NCBI GenBank assembly: GCA_013791675.1
Contig: VMTI01000270.1
Location: 1 to 13,372 of the forward strand
Source of the DNA: a bacterium
Lineage (GTDB): Bacteria > CG03
Direction: 5' to 3'
DNA: 13,372 nt
Part shown: piece after piece, positions 1 through 6,488 of the stretch
Numbering within the stretch: position 1 is the first letter of the stretch
Layout of the letters: the number at the start of each line of letters is the position of its first letter
The notes under the pieces: generated by a model
What the model saw: only the letters and a program-made list of their open reading frames with translations
What the model was told of the DNA's origin: nothing
The model's database searches: none
Translations under genes and position numbers: made by a program

Positions 1-124
1 AAAATAATAAAGCTGTCAACTGCTTCTCAGTTCTTTTGGGAATTTCAACCTTTTACCGTCTATCTTTGAACTTTAAATTTCCTTATGGCAAAACTTCAGA
101 GGAACGAAATCAGGCGTGACGAAA
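1..124. other. Left-edge non-coding stretch
   Basis: No convincing gene is visible here. A 25-codon plus-strand reading frame at 85-162 has no ribosome binding site, is very rich in Arg/Lys/Glu, and runs through the hairpin of the minus-strand terminator, so I do not call it. A short minus-strand frame at roughly 1-53 looks mildly protein-like, but it has no clear start and leaves the window. Confidence 0.4.
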
Positions 125-152
125 GAGAAAAAAGGAGGGGTTTTCTAACCCC
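125..152 (-). terminator. Rho-independent terminator of the minus-strand ATPase remnant
   Basis: Read on the minus strand, a six-base-pair stem (GGGGTT pairing with AACCCC, loop AGAA; plus-strand 137-152) is followed after three bases by a run of seven T residues. It lies about 35 bases past the stop codon of the DUF234 remnant, which is where that gene's terminator should be. On the plus strand the hairpin is not followed by a T run, so the signal is directional. The short gap before the T tract makes it slightly less than canonical. Confidence 0.65.
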
Positions 153-188
153 GATAAGTTAAAGCAATAGAGGAGAGGATATTTATGG

Positions 189-698
189 TTATGTCAGAAC
201 ATCCTTTGTGAATAAGTAAATTTTTTCTTTCTTGGCGAGTTTAATCATATTTTCGGTAAATCCTTTTTTGCTGAATAATGCGAAATATTTTTTTTGTTTG
301 ACCTTGCCCCAGTCCACAATTTGGGATTTTCTTTTTAGGTCCTCATAGATATTTGTTCCTATTTTTTTATTTGTCCATTTAACTTCACCGAAAAGAATCT
401 CATTTGTTCTTGAATTTGTAGCGACAACATCAATTTCTTCATTTTTGTCCCACCACCGGCCGCATCTTTCAAAGTTCAAAGGAATTTTTTTATTATTGAT
501 TGCCGTCTGCAGGATTTCAACAGCAATCTTCTCGTAGTTTCCGGCCAGAAATTGCGGAAGGATTTTCGACATTTCTATTAGAACCTCATCTGTTCTATTT
601 TCTTCAAGCAACGCTCTATTCCTGAAGACAAATCTGAACCAGAAATTGAAGAAATTATCGTCAATGAAATATATTCCCTTTCTCCTACCACAGTCACA
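189..698 (-). pseudogene. C-terminal remnant of an archaeal-type ATPase with DUF234 domain
   Basis: The intact family (archaeal ATPase domain plus DUF234) is a roughly 450-residue P-loop protein of unknown cellular role, common as isolated accessory genes. Here only the C-terminal part survives. The translation holds the family hallmark around FIDDNFFNFWFRFVF at about plus-strand 624-668. It continues with a run resembling FERCGRWWDKNEEIDVVA, then ILFGEVKW and KKYFALFSKKGF, which match the nuclease-like DUF234 end. A conventional start (TTG at 609-611) would cut the FWFRF motif in half. The same frame stays open upstream to an in-frame stop at 699-701, with no start codon of strength and no Walker A or B motif. 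The N-terminal ATPase half is therefore missing and the gene is most likely broken. The break sits about 70 bases before the divergent histidine kinase gene, so a rearrangement next to that gene is plausible. Confidence 0.75.
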
Positions 699-767
699 CT
701 ATTATAACAGGAAGGAGATTATTGTTGGAGCGTTTGGGAAACATTTGCTACAATCAGTTCATAGATT

Positions 768-2249
768 ATGAAATTATCAAGTAGATTGAGTATTTTTTCG
801 TGCGCTATTGTGCTGTTTACCGTCATAGGTGTGAGCGGCCTTCTTTACCACACAGAAAAAAAGCTGTTACTCGCCGAGATTGAAAAAAGGCAGTACACTA
901 CGGCGGAGCGTCTTGCCGGAATAGGGAGAGAAGCGCTGCTTGTAAAAGACGACCTTCTCCTTATGAATTACGCGAAACTCATAAAGAAGACAACAGAGGG
1001 CATGGTTTACGCTTTTTTTGAAGATGCCAACGGAATTATTTTAGCGCACACGGATCCGTCAAAAATAAGTGAAACGGATAAAACGGCAGTTGCGGAAGGA
1101 GCGCTGAATACGGAAAAAGTGCTTAGGAGCGAATATTTTTCAAGTGAAGCTGAAAGTCCGACGGGGCGGGCTGAAAGCGTTTTGGAGGCGCAGGGGCGTG
1201 AGATTTTGATTGATTTTGCCGTGCCTATTTATCTTTCAGGCGAAAAAGTCGCTGTGGCGCGTACGGGATTTTCAAAAGAACAGATAAAAGCGATGATTAA
1301 TGAGTCGCTTTCAAAAACAAAACTGAGAATTTTCGGAGTGGGGATACTGGGACTTTTGATTGGATTCGTATTCTCGCTTATAATGGCGCTGACAATAACA
1401 AAGCCCATAAAACTTCTTATTTCCGGCGCGGAGGAAATAGGAAAAGGGCGTTTTGAGTACCGTATCCCCGAAGGGAGAAATGACGAAGTCGGTTATTTGG
1501 CAAAATCTTTTAACGTTATGGCCAAGAAGCTGGCGGAACTTGATGAAATGAAAAGGGATTTTACATCATCTGTGACACATGAACTGCGCTCGCCGCTGGG
1601 AGCGATAGAAAGTTATATCAATCTGATGCTGCAGCAGCTGCGCAGCGGGCAAATTGGCGGCTTTGACTGGGATGACCATTTCGTAAGGATAAAGAGAAAC
1701 ACGACGCGACTCTCGCGTTTTATAAACGACCTTCTTGACACCGCTAAAATAGAAGCGGGGAAACTTGATGTCAATCCTTTTCTGACGGTTTATGAACCGG
1801 TTATTAAAGATGTCGCGGATTTGTTTAAGGCGAAAGCCGAAGAGCAGCAGATTTCGCTGACTTATAACTGTCCTCCCGATTTGCCGAAAATTAATATTGA
1901 CGAAGACAGAATCAAACAGGTTATTACAAATCTTGTGGGAAACGCCTTGAAATTTACCCCGCCCGGCGGTACAATAAGCATAACTGCTAAAAAAGTTAAT
2001 TTTTCCGGAAGGGATTTTATTGAAACGGCTCTCGCGGACAGCGGCTGCGGTATTACCTCAGACAATATAGACCTAGTTTTTAATAAATTTGAGCAGGTGA
2101 AAGAAACAAAAAATAAAGCTAAGGGCGCGAAAGGAACTGGGCTGGGTTTGATGATTGCCAAATCAATCGTTGAACTTCACGGCGGAAAAATTTGGCTTGA
2201 GAGCGAAATGGGAAAGGGGACAGTGTTTTATTTTACATTGCCTGTTTAA
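768..2249 (+). CDS. Membrane sensor histidine kinase (HAMP-HisKA-HATPase)
   Basis: A 493-residue two-component sensor kinase that autophosphorylates on His and passes the phosphate to a response regulator. The N-terminus has one membrane helix (about 8-27). A periplasmic sensing region of about 155 residues follows, then a second helix (about 187-210) and a HAMP linker (about 205-260, with IGKGRFEYRIP and DEVGYLAKSFN). The HisKA dimerisation segment carries the phospho-acceptor His271 in SSVTHELRSPLG. The ATPase domain shows the N box (Asn392 in NLVGNALKFTP), G1 (DSGCG, 424-428), F box (FNKFEQ) and G2 (GTGLGL, 456-461), so it looks catalytically intact. There is no fused receiver. An in-frame stop just upstream (762-764) forces the ATG at 768, although no Shine-Dalgarno sequence precedes it. 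The diguanylate cyclase follows after 28 bases. A candidate partner is the lone receiver at 6063, but nothing in the sequence proves the pairing. Confidence 0.93.
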   Translation: MKLSSRLSIFSCAIVLFTVIGVSGLLYHTEKKLLLAEIEKRQYTTAERLAGIGREALLVKDDLLLMNYAKLIKKTTEGMVYAFFEDANGIILAHTDPSKISETDKTAVAEGALNTEKVLRSEYFSSEAESPTGRAESVLEAQGREILIDFAVPIYLSGEKVAVARTGFSKEQIKAMINESLSKTKLRIFGVGILGLLIGFVFSLIMALTITKPIKLLISGAEEIGKGRFEYRIPEGRNDEVGYLAKSFNVMAKKLAELDEMKRDFTSSVTHELRSPLGAIESYINLMLQQLRSGQIGGFDWDDHFVRIKRNTTRLSRFINDLLDTAKIEAGKLDVNPFLTVYEPVIKDVADLFKAKAEEQQISLTYNCPPDLPKINIDEDRIKQVITNLVGNALKFTPPGGTISITAKKVNFSGRDFIETALADSGCGITSDNIDLVFNKFEQVKETKNKAKGAKGTGLGLMIAKSIVELHGGKIWLESEMGKGTVFYFTLPV

Positions 2250-2262
2250 CCGCGAGCAAAAC

Positions 2263-2270
2263 GGAGGTGA
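2263..2270 (+). promoter_or_regulatory. Ribosome binding site that fixes the cyclase start
   Basis: GGAGGTGA lies seven bases before the ATG at 2278. The reading frame is open further upstream (to 2155), but that extension lies inside the histidine kinase gene and has no ribosome binding site. This site therefore decides the shorter start. Confidence 0.8.
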
Positions 2271-2277
2271 GATTATA

Positions 2278-4029
2278 ATGAAATTGAAAACGCAGGTAAT
2301 AATAGGATTATCGCTAATCATTTTTTGTTCTATCGGGACATTGAGCTATTTCCTTTATAGAAGGATAAACAAAATGCAGTTTGAGCAATTGCGCGGCGCG
2401 CTTATTTCTTACGCGAAGCTTTCCGCTGAATCAATAGACGGGGATAAGCATTATAAACTTTCCAACTACGGAAATAAAAATTCTCCCGAATATGTTGAAT
2501 TAAGAAAAAAGGTGAGGATTCTTAAAAATGTGGATACGAAAATGGCGGAGATGTACACTCTTATCAAAACAGATAAGGAAAATATATGGAAGTTTGTTAT
2601 AGACGCGGCAGAGCCGAAAGATGAAAATGCGGACGGAATTATATCCGATGATGAAAAACCGGCTAAATTCGGTGAAGAATACGATGTGTCGGATTATCCT
2701 GAAATGAAAAAGGCCTTTGGCGGATGTACGGCGGATGAGCAAATCAGTCAGGATAAATGGGGCTGGTGGCTATCGGGTTACGCGCCGATTTACAATTCAA
2801 AAAAAGAAGCGGTTGCTGTTCTTGGAATAGATTTTTCCGCGGATACCATTAGGCGGGAGCAGGCGAGATTAAAAAGGCTCATATTTCTTATGTCGGCTAT
2901 TTTCCTCGGTGTCGGGTTAATAGCGTCCAATATTTTTTCTTTGAGTTTAACCGGCCCTATTTACAAATTAATAATTGCGGCGGAAGCGATAGGAAAAGGA
3001 AATTATGACTATAGAATTAAGCTGAAGAAGAGAAATGAAATCGGATTTTTAGCAGAGACGATAAATTCAATGGCTGAAAATATAAAAAGAAGTTTTAATA
3101 AACTTTCAATTCTTCACAGAACGGCAAATATACTTTCATCCACTTTGGATTTGCATCAGGCGCTGAAAATGGCTCTTAATCTTGTGCTTGAAGTCACGAG
3201 GTCGGAAAAAGGAGCGATTTTTTTATTAAACAGGCAAGGCGATAAGCTTGATATGATTGTAAGCGAAGGCCTTACTATAAAATCCGATGAAAAATATTTT
3301 TTTGCGGATTCTGTTAAAATATCTAAAAATTTAGAGCAGGGCTGGATAGACCGGATAAAAAAAACAATGGATACCATAGGCTGCGCCTATTCTTTTGTTT
3401 TGAGCGCAAAAGATAATGTTAGAGGCCTTTTGTTTCTCAATGCGGAGATAAAAGATATGGATTTTTTGAATACGCTGATGAAGCAGGTGTCGTTCGCAAT
3501 TGAAAATGCCGGCCTTTTTCACGAGGCAATTACTGATAGTTTAACAGGACTGTATCTAAGAAGATATTTTCAAATACAACTTGAAATAGAAACAAAGCGC
3601 ACAAAAAGATATAAAACGCCGTTGTCTTTTTTAATGATTGATATTGATTTTTTCAAGAAAATTAATGATAAGTTCGGTCATCTTGCGGGGGATTTTGTAT
3701 TGGCGCAAATTTCCCGGCTAATCAAAGAAACTCTCAGGGATGTTGATGTTGTTTCACGTTTCGGGGGTGAGGAAATCAGCGCGGTTCTTCCCGAGACCAA
3801 TAAAAATGAAGCATTGCTGACAGCAGAGAGAATTAGAAAGGCAGTTGAAAATTATGAATTTGAATACAAGGGGAAAATAATAAAAGTTACGATAAGTGTC
3901 GGAGTTTTTTCTATTAGCGGCGAAGAAGAATTATCTTCGGAACAAATTATCAAAAATGCCGATTTAGCTTTATATAAAGCCAAAAGTGACGGGAGAAACA
4001 GAGTTTGTGGAGAAAAAGAGGACGGATAA
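2278..4029 (+). CDS. Membrane diguanylate cyclase (periplasmic sensor-HAMP-GAF-GGDEF)
   Basis: A 583-residue protein predicted to make cyclic di-GMP from two GTP at the inner membrane. Order of parts: membrane helix (about 7-27); periplasmic Cache-like sensor (about 30-195), ending in the typical GYAPIYNS...AVLGIDFSADTIRR pattern; second helix (about 201-222); HAMP (about 222-275, close in sequence to that of the neighbouring kinase); GAF domain (about 285-415); GGDEF domain (about 416-580). The active loop reads RFGGEEI at 494-500, where GGEE is the functional signature but Ile replaces the usual Phe. The metal-binding MIDIDFFKKINDKFGHLAGD stretch (453-472) is intact. An RxxD inhibitory site (Arg487-Asp490) sits exactly five residues before GGEE, so feedback inhibition by c-di-GMP is expected. 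The gene follows the kinase by 28 bases and is probably co-transcribed with it. Confidence 0.92.
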   Translation: MKLKTQVIIGLSLIIFCSIGTLSYFLYRRINKMQFEQLRGALISYAKLSAESIDGDKHYKLSNYGNKNSPEYVELRKKVRILKNVDTKMAEMYTLIKTDKENIWKFVIDAAEPKDENADGIISDDEKPAKFGEEYDVSDYPEMKKAFGGCTADEQISQDKWGWWLSGYAPIYNSKKEAVAVLGIDFSADTIRREQARLKRLIFLMSAIFLGVGLIASNIFSLSLTGPIYKLIIAAEAIGKGNYDYRIKLKKRNEIGFLAETINSMAENIKRSFNKLSILHRTANILSSTLDLHQALKMALNLVLEVTRSEKGAIFLLNRQGDKLDMIVSEGLTIKSDEKYFFADSVKISKNLEQGWIDRIKKTMDTIGCAYSFVLSAKDNVRGLLFLNAEIKDMDFLNTLMKQVSFAIENAGLFHEAITDSLTGLYLRRYFQIQLEIETKRTKRYKTPLSFLMIDIDFFKKINDKFGHLAGDFVLAQISRLIKETLRDVDVVSRFGGEEISAVLPETNKNEALLTAERIRKAVENYEFEYKGKIIKVTISVGVFSISGEEELSSEQIIKNADLALYKAKSDGRNRVCGEKEDG

Positions 4030-4089
4030 AAGTAATGAGTTTCTGAGGGATATGGGATACTCTAATTAAAGGCGGACATATTTAGGGGT

Positions 4090-4102
4090 AAGGTGGTGGT
4101 GA
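4090..4102 (+). promoter_or_regulatory. Ribosome binding site for the outer-membrane barrel gene
   Basis: The purine-rich run AAGGTGGTGGTGA ends three bases before the ATG at 4106. It supports that start rather than a later one, and the protein then opens with a clean signal peptide. Confidence 0.6.
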
Positions 4103-4105
4103 ATA

Positions 4106-4891
4106 ATGTATAATTACAATATCCAAATTCGAAAAGTTTTATTTTTCCTATTTTTTTATAGCGTGTCATTTGCATTTCCTATGATTCAGGAAGATGGTTC
4201 TATTCTTGAAAAAGGCGAAATTGAAGTTGACCAGTTATTCTACGGGGGAAAATATACCGGTGAGATAATAAATAGCAAAAGACAAACATATTCCGGAGAT
4301 GTACAATCGTACTGGTTGGAGAGCTGGACAGATATATGGTACGGGGTATCTGAATCCTTTAATTTGAGATTAATGGTTCCTATTGATAAATGGAGTTATA
4401 AAGATATTGAATCCGGAAGGGAAGATGCATCGGGGTTAAGCGACATTAGGTTGGCGGCAAAAATAAAGATTAGGGACAATTTTTCCGGCCTTTTTGGTTT
4501 AAAAACAAAAACAGGGAGCGAAGATAAGATGCTCGGAACAGGTAAAAACGAACCTTTTGTGAAATTTGTTTATGATACTTACGTGACGTCTAATTTCAAT
4601 TTTATTCTCAATTCAGGCGGTCAGTTTAATAGTGAAAATAATTTATATAATTACGGGTTTGGCTTAAATTATTATTTAAGTGAAAAACTGGAAATTGTTT
4701 TCGAGATATTCGGTGAAAATATTAGTGGTAAATATAATCAAATTTCTGTAGCCCCGGGAATAGATTTTAATTTATCAAAGACAATGTCTGTTGGGATTGC
4801 TTTTCAAATACCTATTAAAGTTATAGGAAACAGTGACGAATATTGTGAAGTAATGCCCTATTTAGGATTCTTTTATTTTCCTGGTGGATAG
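4106..4891 (+). CDS. Outer-membrane beta-barrel protein, phenol-degradation MetA-like family
   Basis: A 261-residue protein with a signal peptide (hydrophobic core about 10-22, likely cleavage near Ala23). The mature part is dominated by alternating hydrophobic/polar strands typical of an outer-membrane barrel. The pattern of LRLMVPID, then GLSDIRLAAK, then FGLKTKTGSED, then LGTGKNEPFVKF is characteristic of the PF13557 family (named after a phenol-degradation pathway). Members of that family are usually uncharacterised barrels, so the family name should not be read as evidence for phenol metabolism. The barrel ends with aromatic-rich strands (GFFYF near the C-terminus) rather than a strict terminal Phe. 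It lies 76 bases after the diguanylate cyclase on the same strand and may belong to the same transcript. It could be a small-solute channel or a structural envelope protein; the substrate cannot be told from sequence. Confidence 0.75.
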   Translation: MYNYNIQIRKVLFFLFFYSVSFAFPMIQEDGSILEKGEIEVDQLFYGGKYTGEIINSKRQTYSGDVQSYWLESWTDIWYGVSESFNLRLMVPIDKWSYKDIESGREDASGLSDIRLAAKIKIRDNFSGLFGLKTKTGSEDKMLGTGKNEPFVKFVYDTYVTSNFNFILNSGGQFNSENNLYNYGFGLNYYLSEKLEIVFEIFGENISGKYNQISVAPGIDFNLSKTMSVGIAFQIPIKVIGNSDEYCEVMPYLGFFYFPGG

Positions 4892-4900
4892 ATAGCAGCC

Positions 4901-4916
4901 GTCCGCCGCGGCGGAC
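4901..4916. repeat. Perfect 16-bp GC palindrome
   Basis: GTCCGCCGCGGCGGAC is identical to its own reverse complement, in an AT-rich setting immediately after the barrel gene. It can fold as a six-pair stem with a CGCG loop. No T run follows on either strand, so it is not a standard terminator. It could be a protein-binding palindrome or one copy of a dispersed palindromic repeat. No second copy occurs in this window. Confidence 0.6.
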
Positions 4917-4917
4917 A

Positions 4918-4925
4918 AAGAGAGG
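4918..4925 (+). promoter_or_regulatory. Orphan ribosome binding site before the CHASE2 fragment
   Basis: AGAGAGGA sits where a ribosome binding site would serve a start near 4930-4935. In the CHASE2 frame that place holds AAT and TTC codons and no start codon. The next usable starts are GTG at 4950 and 4953, which cut into the hydrophobic leader. This suggests that the original start was lost. Confidence 0.4.
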
Positions 4926-4949
4926 ACTAATTTCTCAAAAAAAATAGCG

Positions 4950-5579
4950 GTGGTGTTACTGCTTGTCATTTTTTTAAATCGGGCAAAAGCGGCTGATATA
5001 GTCGGGGTTGGAAAACCCCTCCTACGTTTAAAACCCAAAGACATAGTTATAGTGGCAATCAGTGAGAGGAGTTTTAAATCGGTCGGCGAATTTCCATGGA
5101 AGCGGGTTATTTACGCGAAGTTTCTGAAAAAAATAAAAAAATATAAACCCGCGATAACGGCTTTTGAGCCCATTAATATTTTAAGCAATAATGCCTTAAG
5201 CTGTGGGCATACCGGTCAGCTGGAAGCGAACTTAGTGTTTGAAAAATGTCTGCCCGTTATTTTTTCGAAAAACAAAATAATTCCTTCCTTTCCTTTGGTT
5301 GTGATGCATAATTGGATACGGAAGATTAGCGCGGAGCAATCTTCGGCGCTGAAATATATTTCGGCTTTTGACGATTTTATTTTCAAAAACATGAATTGTG
5401 ATGATTCTTTGGATTTTGGATATTCCGGGAAAGATTTCAGCTTTAAAACTGTTGAATTTTGTGATATTTTGAACAATAACTTTAATGAGAAAACTTTTGA
5501 AAATAAAATAGTTTTAGTTGGAGTAACAGCGCCATTATTGAAATATCCCCCGATTTTGAATTGGCGGTGTTGCATTTAA
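4950..5579 (+). pseudogene. Truncated CHASE2 sensor-domain protein
   Basis: CHASE2 is a periplasmic sensing domain usually followed by three membrane helices and an output module such as GGDEF, nucleotide cyclase or kinase. The 209-residue frame begins with a hydrophobic leader (in-frame residues upstream of the GTG add a Lys-Lys start to it). It then shows LKPKDIVIVAISERSF with GEFPWKRVIYAKFLKKI, and later FENKIVLVGVTAP, the conserved beginning and end of CHASE2. The middle is shorter than usual and the conserved acidic residue after the second block is changed (AFEP). Right after VGVTAP, where membrane helices should start, the frame runs into about ten unrelated residues and a stop. No ATG is available near the ribosome binding site. 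Missing output, missing helices and a poor start together argue for a decayed gene. A secreted, free CHASE2 domain is a less likely alternative. Confidence 0.7.
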
Positions 5580-5932
5580 AAAAAATGGAAAAAGAATATC
5601 GCGCGGCTGAAGATTACTATAACGCCGGTTTGAATGCCTGCCGTCAGAATGACTCAAAAGCCGCTTCGCGGTTGTTCGCAAACGCGGCGGCACTGGATGA
5701 CCGAAACCGAAAATTTAAGAGAGCGTCTTTATTCGTTGGCCCGAATTGTATAAGTTCTAATGACTTCTGCAAAGTTGCTCTGGAAAATTATAAAGAAGAA
5801 AAAGTATTAGCGGCTCTTGATTTGGCGGGTATTGCGGTTGATTTGGACGGTAGTAACGAAAAAGCAAAGAAGTTTTTGAAAAAAAACAATAAGCATTTTG
5901 AAGCGATAAAAAATAAATTGGCGAATTTGTAG
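5561..5932 (+). pseudogene. TPR-like C-terminal fragment, out of frame with CHASE2
   Basis: A helical, charged segment of about 123 residues whose pattern (KEYRAAEDYYNAGLNACRQN, then AASRLFANAAALD, then VLAALDLAGIAVDLDG) looks like degenerate tetratricopeptide repeats, normally protein-interaction scaffolds. No ATG or ribosome binding site opens it; only TTG or GTG codons at 5561-5572 are available. The same frame is open upstream to 5507 and reads sensibly there (IIEISPDFELAVLHLKK), so the TPR similarity continues back into the region where the CHASE2 frame ends. The simplest reading is that an internal deletion or frameshift near 5530-5545 joined the two parts of one longer sensor protein, or of two neighbouring genes. 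A nine-base T run begins at 5933. Confidence 0.5.
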
Positions 5933-5941
5933 TTTTTTTTT
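5915..5941 (+). terminator. Weak possible terminator after the TPR fragment
   Basis: A five-pair AT-only stem (AAATT and AATTT around GGCG, 5915-5928) is followed after four bases by nine T residues. The T run is convincing, but the stem is weak and overlaps the end of the reading frame. This is only a possible terminator that would separate the decayed locus from the Tad genes. Confidence 0.3.
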
Positions 5942-5974
5942 ATCATCGGAAAAGAAAGACATAAGAACTGTTTG

Positions 5975-5997
5975 CAATTAGGCCTTTTGGCCTATTG
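5975..5997. repeat. Inverted repeat in the leader of the response-regulator gene
   Basis: The arms CAATTAGGCC and GGCCTATTG pair with one bulged T around a TTTT loop. The hairpin sits about 65 bases upstream of the response regulator start and just before an AT-rich promoter-like stretch. With no T run after it, an operator or mRNA leader structure is more likely than a terminator. Confidence 0.4.
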
Positions 5998-6002
5998 CCC
6001 AC

Positions 6003-6029
6003 TTGGGATGAAATATAGTAAAATATATT
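6003..6029 (+). promoter_or_regulatory. Possible promoter of the response regulator-Tad block
   Basis: TTGGGA (6003-6008) and TATATT (6024-6029) resemble sigma-70 elements, but the spacer is 15 bases, shorter than the preferred 17. The position, in the largest gap before the Tad genes, is sensible. The AT-rich context makes chance matches easy. Confidence 0.25.
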
Positions 6030-6062
6030 CAATGGTTGAGAAGGAGACAGGAAAAGGTATTA

Positions 6063-6464
6063 ATGAATGAAAGGATAAAAGTAGTTGTTGCCGACGACGA
6101 AGATGATTTCGCCAATCTGGTGAGGTTGGTCTTGACCGTTGAGGGATTTGACGTTAAGGTTGCTGTCAACGGCAGAGAAGCTCTTGAAAAAATCAAAAGT
6201 TTTGTGCCGGATCTGGTTATTTTGGATGTCAATATGCCGTATTTGACGGGTTTTCAGGTTCTTGAAAAACTTCGCTACAGCGAAAAGTTCAAAAATTTGC
6301 CTGTGATTATGCTTACGGTGAGAAACGCTGAAAATGACGAATTGGACGGGCTGGAATATGGTTGTGACGATTATGTAACAAAACCGTTTATGCCGAATCA
6401 GCTTGTCGCGCGAGTGCGGAGTGTGCTTCGGCGCAGCGGGAAGAAATTGAACGGTAAAACATAA
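6063..6464 (+). CDS. Single-domain response regulator (receiver only)
   Basis: A 133-residue CheY-like receiver with no DNA-binding or enzymatic output domain. The acidic pair Asp11-Asp12, the phospho-acceptor Asp55 in LVILDVNMP, Thr85 in IMLTVRN and Lys107 in YVTKPF are all present, so it should accept phosphate from a histidine kinase. The tail (QLVARVRSVLRRSG) is the usual end of the domain, and the last ten residues are unstructured-looking. I chose the ATG at 6063 because AAAAGG precedes it by five bases; a longer frame from a TTG at 6036 would add nine basic residues without support. It lies 24 bases upstream of the secretin gene, so it probably heads the Tad transcript. Signal output must be through protein contact, perhaps with the pilus machinery or a regulator elsewhere. 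Confidence 0.9.
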   Translation: MNERIKVVVADDEDDFANLVRLVLTVEGFDVKVAVNGREALEKIKSFVPDLVILDVNMPYLTGFQVLEKLRYSEKFKNLPVIMLTVRNAENDELDGLEYGCDDYVTKPFMPNQLVARVRSVLRRSGKKLNGKT

Positions 6465-6488
6465 AACAAAAAAAATAGGAGCAATTTA

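Noticed and set aside
85..162. Small plus-strand reading frame of 25 codons at the left edge
   Set aside because: It has no ribosome binding site, a very biased composition, and its end overlaps the hairpin of the minus-strand terminator.
1862..2161. Antisense reading frames opposite the kinase, cyclase, CpaF and radical SAM genes
   Set aside because: They mirror the codon structure of well-supported plus-strand genes and show no domain, start signal or composition of their own.
2155..2277. N-terminal extension of the diguanylate cyclase into the kinase gene
   Set aside because: A strong ribosome binding site at 2263-2270 and a normal membrane-helix start at 2278 show that the extension is not translated.
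4106..4891. The barrel protein as a phenol-degradation enzyme
   Set aside because: The family name is historical. The sequence shows a signal peptide and a beta-barrel, with no enzymatic motif or neighbouring catabolic genes.
4901..4916. The palindrome as a rho-independent terminator for the barrel gene
   Set aside because: The hairpin is not followed by a T run on either strand.
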